From an uncultured Collinsella sp. (GTDB taxonomy: Bacteria; Actinomycetota; Coriobacteriia; Coriobacteriales; Coriobacteriaceae), in assembly GCA_902496335.1 (NCBI GenBank), contig CABVAO010000003.1:18281-82280 (forward strand): DNA of 64,000 nucleotides, written 5' to 3'. The notes beneath the pieces were generated by a model. That model made no database searches. It saw nothing but the letters and a program-made list of their open reading frames with translations, and was not told the DNA's origin. Each line of letters opens with the position of its first letter. Position 1 is the stretch's first letter. Position numbers and translations under genes: made by a program. Below are positions 58,898 through 64,000 of this stretch, piece by piece.

Positions 58898-59221
58898 GTC
58901 AGCTCCTTCGGCTTGCTGATTTGGCATCTAGTGAGATTGATTATATCGCAGCACATGAGGCGGGCGTTATCGGCCCGCGGTAGATGTGATTGATGACCAA
59001 GGTTTGTATTTTGTTGCTTTATTATTCAGTTCACTCGTTTAATCAGTTCGCTCATGCGCTAAGTTTGCCTTAGAAGCTATTTAGCGTAACGGTTGAGGTG
59101 TGGCGACTCATATTTAAATTGCAGTCACAAAGACACCTTTTATCGATTTCCCGTTGAAATACTGAATTGATAGTTTAAAAATAACTTAAGAGAGCCTTAA
59201 ATCTCGGAGAAAGGATGTCGT
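58898..59221. other. AT-rich divergent intergenic region
   Basis: 324 bases with markedly lower GC than the rest of the window. It separates the DUF4869 gene from the wall-binding protein gene. A likely promoter for the latter is TTGAAA (59154-59159) with TAAAAA about 16 bases later. No coding frame is supported. Confidence 0.5.
59154..59182 (+). promoter_or_regulatory. Possible promoter of the wall-binding repeat protein
   Basis: TTGAAA (59154-59159), 16-base spacer, TAAAAA (59176-59181), about 40 bases before the start codon. Confidence 0.4.
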
Positions 59222-60466
59222 ATGAAAAACCTTCGAGAAAGATGGCACGGACTAACAGTGCTGGGAGTTGTTGCATTTGCCGCTGCCTGCATGACGGTTG
59301 CCCCGGCGCCCTCATTTGCTGATATTGCTGGCGGTGGACCGATTACGGAATGGTGTTCCGACGGTCGTCCGAAGACTGGACTCGTTCGGTGCGAGGACGG
59401 CATCCTTCGCTATTTCGATCCCGAAACTGGCGCCATGGTCACGAACCAGTGGCATAACGAATACGAAGCTGTCTGGTACTATTTTGGCGCTGACGGGACC
59501 GCGGTGTCGGGCTGGCAGTCTATCGGTGGGGACAAGTATTACTTCTATCCCGAAAACCATGATATGGCATACGGCCGAGTTCAGATTGACGGCAAGAACT
59601 ACTTCCTGAACACCCCTGGTGCCAACGCCGATGGCCGCATGCAGCATAGTGGCTGGTTCTACGACTCCATCTACGGAAAGTGGTCCTATGCGACCTCCGA
59701 CGGTGAGCTATTGACCGGTTGGCATAATCTCGGCGGGGCTTGGTACTATTTCAACGAATCTGGGGTCATGCTGACTGGCTGGATCAACGATTCGGGTACC
59801 TGGTACTACACTAATGCCTCCGGTGCGATGGTCACTGGCTGGCTCAACATCGGCGGTACGTGGTTCTACCTCGACGGCTCGGGCGCCATGGTCGCTAACA
59901 GCTGGCGCAGCCTCGGCGGCTCCTGGTACTGGTTCGGCGACTCCGGTGCAATGGCCACTGGCTGGTTCTTGGCAGGCGGCTCTTGGTACTATGCGAGCGG
60001 TTCGGGCGCCATGGCAACCGGCTGGCTCAGCAATGGCGGCACGTGGTATTGGCTCGGAGGTTCGGGCGCTATGGCCTCTAACTCTTGGGCTAACGTTGGT
60101 GGAGTTTGGTACTGGTTCGACGATTCCGGCGCGATGGCCACCGGCTGGCGTCAGGTCGGCGGCGCCTGGTACTACTTTAGCGGTTCCGGCGCTATGGCTC
60201 ACGACGCCTGGGTCGGCGACTACTACCTCCAGTCTTCCGGTGCCATGGCTACGAATGCCTGGGTTGGCTCCTACTATGTCGGCGAGGACGGCAAGTGGAT
60301 TCCGGGCTACGGTTTAGTTTGGTATAAGAACGGTAGCGATGTTTACCATACGCATAAGTGCCGTACCGTTGGTAAGGACGCAAAGGGCTATTCGCAGATC
60401 TCTATTCAGGAGGCCCAGAGGCGTGGCGCTTCACGAGAGTGCAAAAACTGCCAGCAAATTGGCTAG
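59222..60466 (+). CDS. Secreted cell-wall-binding repeat protein with C-terminal Cys/His domain
   Basis: A 414-residue exported protein. A signal peptide ends near SFADI (about residue 34). From there to about residue 360 run roughly fifteen choline-binding-type repeats of the form GWxxxGGxWYYxxxSGAMATG, which hold surface proteins on teichoic acids or other wall glycans. The last 50 residues differ: VYHTHKCRTVGK, then QEAQRRGASRECKNC. This Cys/His pattern resembles a small zinc-binding module found at the ends of some secreted nucleases. No enzyme domain is seen. ATG at 59222 after GGAGAAAGGATG. First of three wall-binding genes in a row. Confidence 0.85.
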   Translation: MKNLRERWHGLTVLGVVAFAAACMTVAPAPSFADIAGGGPITEWCSDGRPKTGLVRCEDGILRYFDPETGAMVTNQWHNEYEAVWYYFGADGTAVSGWQSIGGDKYYFYPENHDMAYGRVQIDGKNYFLNTPGANADGRMQHSGWFYDSIYGKWSYATSDGELLTGWHNLGGAWYYFNESGVMLTGWINDSGTWYYTNASGAMVTGWLNIGGTWFYLDGSGAMVANSWRSLGGSWYWFGDSGAMATGWFLAGGSWYYASGSGAMATGWLSNGGTWYWLGGSGAMASNSWANVGGVWYWFDDSGAMATGWRQVGGAWYYFSGSGAMAHDAWVGDYYLQSSGAMATNAWVGSYYVGEDGKWIPGYGLVWYKNGSDVYHTHKCRTVGKDAKGYSQISIQEAQRRGASRECKNCQQIG

Positions 60467-60492
60467 CACATTACTGAGTTAGTTTTGATTGA

Positions 60493-60520
60493 GGCCCCGT
60501 TGCCCTGAGGTGACGGGGCC
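60493..60520 (+). terminator. GC-rich hairpin after the wall-binding gene
   Basis: GGCCCCGT (60493-60500) pairs with ACGGGGCC (60513-60520). No T-run follows, so it is a weak or Rho-assisted terminator. Confidence 0.45.
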
Positions 60521-60546
60521 GCTGCGTGATTGGATACCGTGCTGTT

Positions 60547-62756
60547 ATGAAGAAATGGTCATTCGGAGTGCTGGCTTTTTCGGGCCTCATTTCTTTTGGG
60601 CTCCTTTTGGGTTCGCCCTCGATGTTATACGCCCTTGATTCGAATAACACTGACGAAGGTCCCGCATCTAACGTTGCTATTGCTTCTTCGAGTCAGGCGT
60701 TGATGCTCAGCGCGAATCGACCTTCGCTGTCGAGCAGAACTCTCAGGTGGATAATGAGACCCCTTCCGAGGTTTCGAATCAAATTATTTGGCATCAGGGG
60801 TGGATATCACCCGAAGAAGGGGCTGGTTTTTGGCGTTGGGGCTTGTCCGACGGAACAATCGCTGTTTCTTCTTGGAGACATATAAACGGTAGCTGGTACT
60901 GGTTCGACGACGAAGGTCGAATGGCTCAGGATGGGTTGGTTCAAGTCGGGGGTGCGACGTATGCCTTCTCCTCTTCGGGCGCAATGCGTGTCGGCTGGTA
61001 CCTAGATTCTACGGGCTCCACTTCTGCTTGGCGTTATTTCTCCGGTTCTGGCGCCATGGTAAAAGGCTGGCTTTCAGACGGCAGCAACTGGTATTGGCTG
61101 GATGATGAGGGCAAGATGGTCCACGATGCGATGCTGCAGATTGGGGGAGCCACGTATGGATTCTCTTCTTCTGGTGCAATGCTTATCGGATGGCATCTTG
61201 ATGCTTCTGTCTGGCATTATTTTTCCGGCTCTGGCGCTCTGGTAAAGGGCTGGCTCTCGGATGGGGGTCGTTGGTACTGGCTTGATCCTGCAGACGGTTC
61301 TATGGCCACCGGGCTGAATGAATGCAATGGCACCTCTTATATCTTTAACAGTTCAGGGGCCATGCTATCCTCCCAGTGGGCACTTATTGACAACAACTGG
61401 TATTACGCTGACTCCAACGGCTTACTGCATGGAGGTTGGTTACTTCTAGGGAATTCTTGGTATTACCTGGATCCAGGAAGCCATATTATGCTCACGGGCT
61501 TTGTGCAAGTGGGCTCGTCCACCTATTTCCTTACGAGCTCAGGTGCCATGGCAACAGGCTGGGCACTTGCTGATGGTACTTGGTATTACGCCGCATCAAA
61601 CGGAGCTATTCAACGAGGGCGATGGATAAAGTCCGGAAGCGCCTGGTATTACCTTGATGATGTATCCGGCGCAATGCGTACTGGTGAATTTGCGGTAGGA
61701 AGCAAGCGCTATTTTTCTTATGATTCCGGTGCAATGGCATCTTCGTGCTGGATCAACTTGAACGATGGTATGGCATGGGCGAATTCGTCTGGAGCACTGA
61801 GCGAGCCGTTGCCTACTTCATCTGATGGATCTCCTGTAGTCGCTGATCGTACTGACTCGTCTTCATTGCCAGGTGTGATTCATATTGGAGATGCGGTTTT
61901 CTATGCGGATGCGAATGGTGTCGTTAACGTGGCGTCTGGTTGGATTATGTCGAAAGACGCTTCTGACGAAAGTGGCAATACTTGGTACTACGCATCTTCC
62001 AATGGTGTCCTTAAGTCTGGTTGGCAATATGTCAACGGTGCGTGGTATTGGATGGACCCTCCCACATTCAAGATGAAAACTGGATGGCTTAATGAGGGCG
62101 GTACGTGGTACTGGCTCCAGCCTTCGGGTGCCATGTTTGCTAACGGGTGGCTGAAAATCGATGGCGTTGACTATTACTTCAATGCAAGTGGTGCATGGTT
62201 GAATACGTCTGGTTCTGTTTTGGGGGTCAATAGGTCCAGCCTGGTCAATTGGCTTATGAGCCACGAAAACGACGGCTATTACCGTGGAACACGCTACGAC
62301 ACGCATCTCAGCCAGGAAACGTGCATGTACCCAAAGGGTGATCCGCGTTGGGACGGTTATACGGGCATGAATTGTGGTGGATTTGTATCGCATGCATATA
62401 TGAAGGCGGGCGGGAATTTAGCTCCCATTGCCGCCGAGCAGAGCCATTCCCCTTGGAGTGGAGGTCCCGGAAGGGGCGGCTGCGTAAACGCTTATCGTTG
62501 GTACGGCTACGCTATCGATACGTGTGCGAACGTGACTTATTTCAACTCTATTGATGAGTTGTTACGTAGTGGTTTGGCTCGTAAGGGGGACATTGTGTTC
62601 TTCAATCCTTACAACCCATATGCGGACGATAGCCACATTGGCTTTTTCTGGGGCAATTCGCCGAGCGAAAATTTGTTCTGGCATAGTGATGGTTATGGAA
62701 ATCGCATCTCCGGTTTGACTGCTTTGGGCCCATCGAAAGTAATCTTGATTCGTTAG
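60547..62756 (+). pseudogene. NlpC/P60-like wall-binding hydrolase, split by an apparent frameshift
   Basis: An N-terminal frame starting at 60547 (MKKWSFGVLAFSGLISFGLL, a signal peptide) runs on for about 50 plausible residues. The continuation, from about 60700 (DAQRESTFAVEQNSQVDNE), is in another frame that stays open to 62756. Loss of one base near 60699 would explain it. The second frame carries choline-binding-type repeats and ends in a cysteine-peptidase domain: GMNCGGFVSHAYMKAGG (catalytic Cys), RKGDIVFFNPYNPY and DSHIGFFWG (His). Intact, it would be a secreted peptidoglycan hydrolase of about 730 residues. No clear ribosome site precedes 60547. Sequencing error is possible. Confidence 0.7.
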
Positions 62757-62767
62757 AATTCCGCGTT

Positions 62768-62798
62768 GTAGGGGACTCTCTGGGTCCCCTACTTTTTT
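62768..62798 (+). terminator. Intrinsic terminator after the NlpC/P60-like gene
   Basis: GTAGGGGA (62768-62775) pairs with TCCCCTAC (62785-62792), followed by TTTTTT. Confidence 0.88.
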
Positions 62799-63019
62799 GA
62801 CATCTGGTTTGAAAGCTAACTGATGTCGGCATTCTTTGGGGCTAAGAGTAGGGACTAGGAGTCCTTGGTTTCACCCTGCTGGGAAGTTCTTGTTTACATT
62901 GTGGTATTGCGTGCAGCTATTTGTCGTCCTAGATGGCATCTTGTCCAGTTGGATGTTCGGAAATCTTTCACAGCCATGCTGTAAGCTAAACGCAAACAAG
63001 AACGAATGACGAGGTTTAC

Positions 63020-64000
63020 ATGAGCAAACATCTTAAGTTATTTTCGGCATTGTTGGTGCTGATGGTCCTTGCGCCCATTTCTGTGTTTGTTTTCCCCTCG
63101 AACGCGGAAGCTGCGCGGTCCCTAGTTGAGAATTCCTGGCGTTATGAGGATGGGCAATTGGTCGCAGAGGATGCTTCTTCCGAAGAAGATGGAATAGCCT
63201 TATTGTCCATGGACATTCTTCCCGATGGGGCTACGGCGCAGGGCATCGATGTCAGTGAGCATCAAGGACGTATTGACTGGAATGCTGTTAAGGCTTCTGG
63301 TATCGATTTCGCTATTCTGCGTGTTGGATTTGGCGCTCCATCTTGGGGCGGTCGAGTTGACTATCAATTTAATCGAAATATTTCTGAGTGCGAGCGACTC
63401 GGAATTCCTTACGGCGTCTATATCTATTCATATGCTTTTGATAATCAACAGGCAGCCGATGAGGCGTCCATGGTGATTGACTGCCTATCGGGGCATAATC
63501 CTAGGCTACCGGTGTATTACGATCTTGAGGACAAGACAATTATTGCAGATGGTCGTCAATCCGGAATTGCATCTAGAGCTCAGATATTCTGTAATAAGAT
63601 TTCTAGTGCTGGATATAAGCCAGGCATTTATGCAAACCTAAATTGGTTTAACAATATATTGACCGACCCTGTATTTAAGAGCGGTTCTTGGGATCATTGG
63701 ATTGCTCAATACAACTCCCAATGTCACTATACCGGCAGTTACAGCTTTTGGCAGTATACAAGCCGCGGAAAAGTTTCTGGTATTAGCGGAAACGTTGATA
63801 TGAATTACGCGTATGTTGATGTCTCTCTTTATTACTGGCAGTTAAAAGAGGGCACTTGGTATTACGCAACCTCTGACGGCAAAGCGTATACCGGATGGTT
63901 GTTTCAGAGTGGCACGTGGTACTGGCTCGAGCCCGACGTGGGCGGTGCCATGGCTACCGGCCTTCACGAGTGCAACGGCTCCCTGTACTGGTTTAATTCG
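63020..64000 (+). CDS. GH25 lysozyme with cell-wall-binding repeats (3' end beyond the window)
   Basis: 327 residues are visible and the frame is still open at the window edge. The signal peptide is MSKHLKLFSALLVLMVLAP to about SNAEA. The GH25 domain starts at GIDVSEHQGRIDW (D77), with the catalytic acid pair in VYYDLED (D168, E170), then WIAQY and FWQYTSRGKVSGISGNVDMNYA. It hydrolyses the MurNAc-GlcNAc bond of peptidoglycan. From about residue 275, wall-binding repeats begin (GTWYYATSDGKAYTGW, GTWYWLEPDVGGAMATG). ATG at 63020; the ribosome site GACGAGG is weak. It probably remodels the cell's own wall, given its neighbours. Confidence 0.9.
   Translation, partial: MSKHLKLFSALLVLMVLAPISVFVFPSNAEAARSLVENSWRYEDGQLVAEDASSEEDGIALLSMDILPDGATAQGIDVSEHQGRIDWNAVKASGIDFAILRVGFGAPSWGGRVDYQFNRNISECERLGIPYGVYIYSYAFDNQQAADEASMVIDCLSGHNPRLPVYYDLEDKTIIADGRQSGIASRAQIFCNKISSAGYKPGIYANLNWFNNILTDPVFKSGSWDHWIAQYNSQCHYTGSYSFWQYTSRGKVSGISGNVDMNYAYVDVSLYYWQLKEGTWYYATSDGKAYTGWLFQSGTWYWLEPDVGGAMATGLHECNGSLYWFNS

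Overview
The window looks like a chromosomal piece of a high-GC anaerobic gut actinobacterium of the class Coriobacteriia, most probably Collinsella or a close relative. This is inferred from gene content: a Rho with a very long Ala/Lys/Arg-rich N-terminal insertion, CarD, a sufCBDSU operon with a divergent Rrf2 regulator, the NifU-like/GGGtGRT pair of strict anaerobes, several proteins with choline-binding-type cell-wall repeats, and frequent TTG/GTG starts. No database search was possible.

Layout. 1-9.1 kb: a partial metallophosphatase, a Wzx-like flippase, L-lactate permease, pckA, a B3/4-domain protein, a MarR regulator, a DegV protein and a small MGMT. 9.5-20.6 kb: trpS, a WecA/TagO-like sugar-phosphate transferase, an unannotated structured RNA on the minus strand (about 12.14-12.31 kb), a radical SAM protein, tRNA-Ala, pncB, and proB and proA separated by an opposing S33 peptidase. 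20.7-29.7 kb: carD, argS, rho, an unknown membrane protein, VanZ and a ROK sugar kinase. 29.8-34.3 kb: an aminotransferase, tRNA-His and two tRNA-Lys genes with a duplicated 3' flank, a dinD gene and a flavoprotein. 34.5-43.5 kb: GGGtGRT/NifU-like pair, a RAYT-type transposase, sufU-sufS-sufD-sufB-sufC and the Rrf2 regulator, followed by a MntA/HepT toxin-antitoxin module. 44.3-48.1 kb: a sortase-anchored wall protein and an AAA-ATPase-like protein. 48.1-57.5 kb: a surface-polysaccharide cluster of glycosyltransferases and an acyltransferase. 57.5-58.9 kb: a translationally coupled pair (DUF4869 plus a P-loop/TOPRIM-like protein). 59.2-64 kb: three cell-wall-binding repeat proteins, one frameshifted NlpC/P60-like and one GH25 lysozyme cut by the window edge.

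The gaps between genes are rich in short palindromic DNA. Six copies of a hairpin with a CCACCACAAAGG stem and a conserved 9-base loop lie between 6.2 and 20.7 kb. There are also several other palindrome families and three larger elements with 15-26 bp inverted ends. A stand-alone HUH/Y1 transposase of the RAYT type at 36.7 kb is a plausible mobiliser of one of them.

The candidates for undescribed biology that I rate highest are the DUF4869/ATPase pair, the minus-strand structured RNA near 12.2 kb, and the palindromic repeat families together with the RAYT gene.
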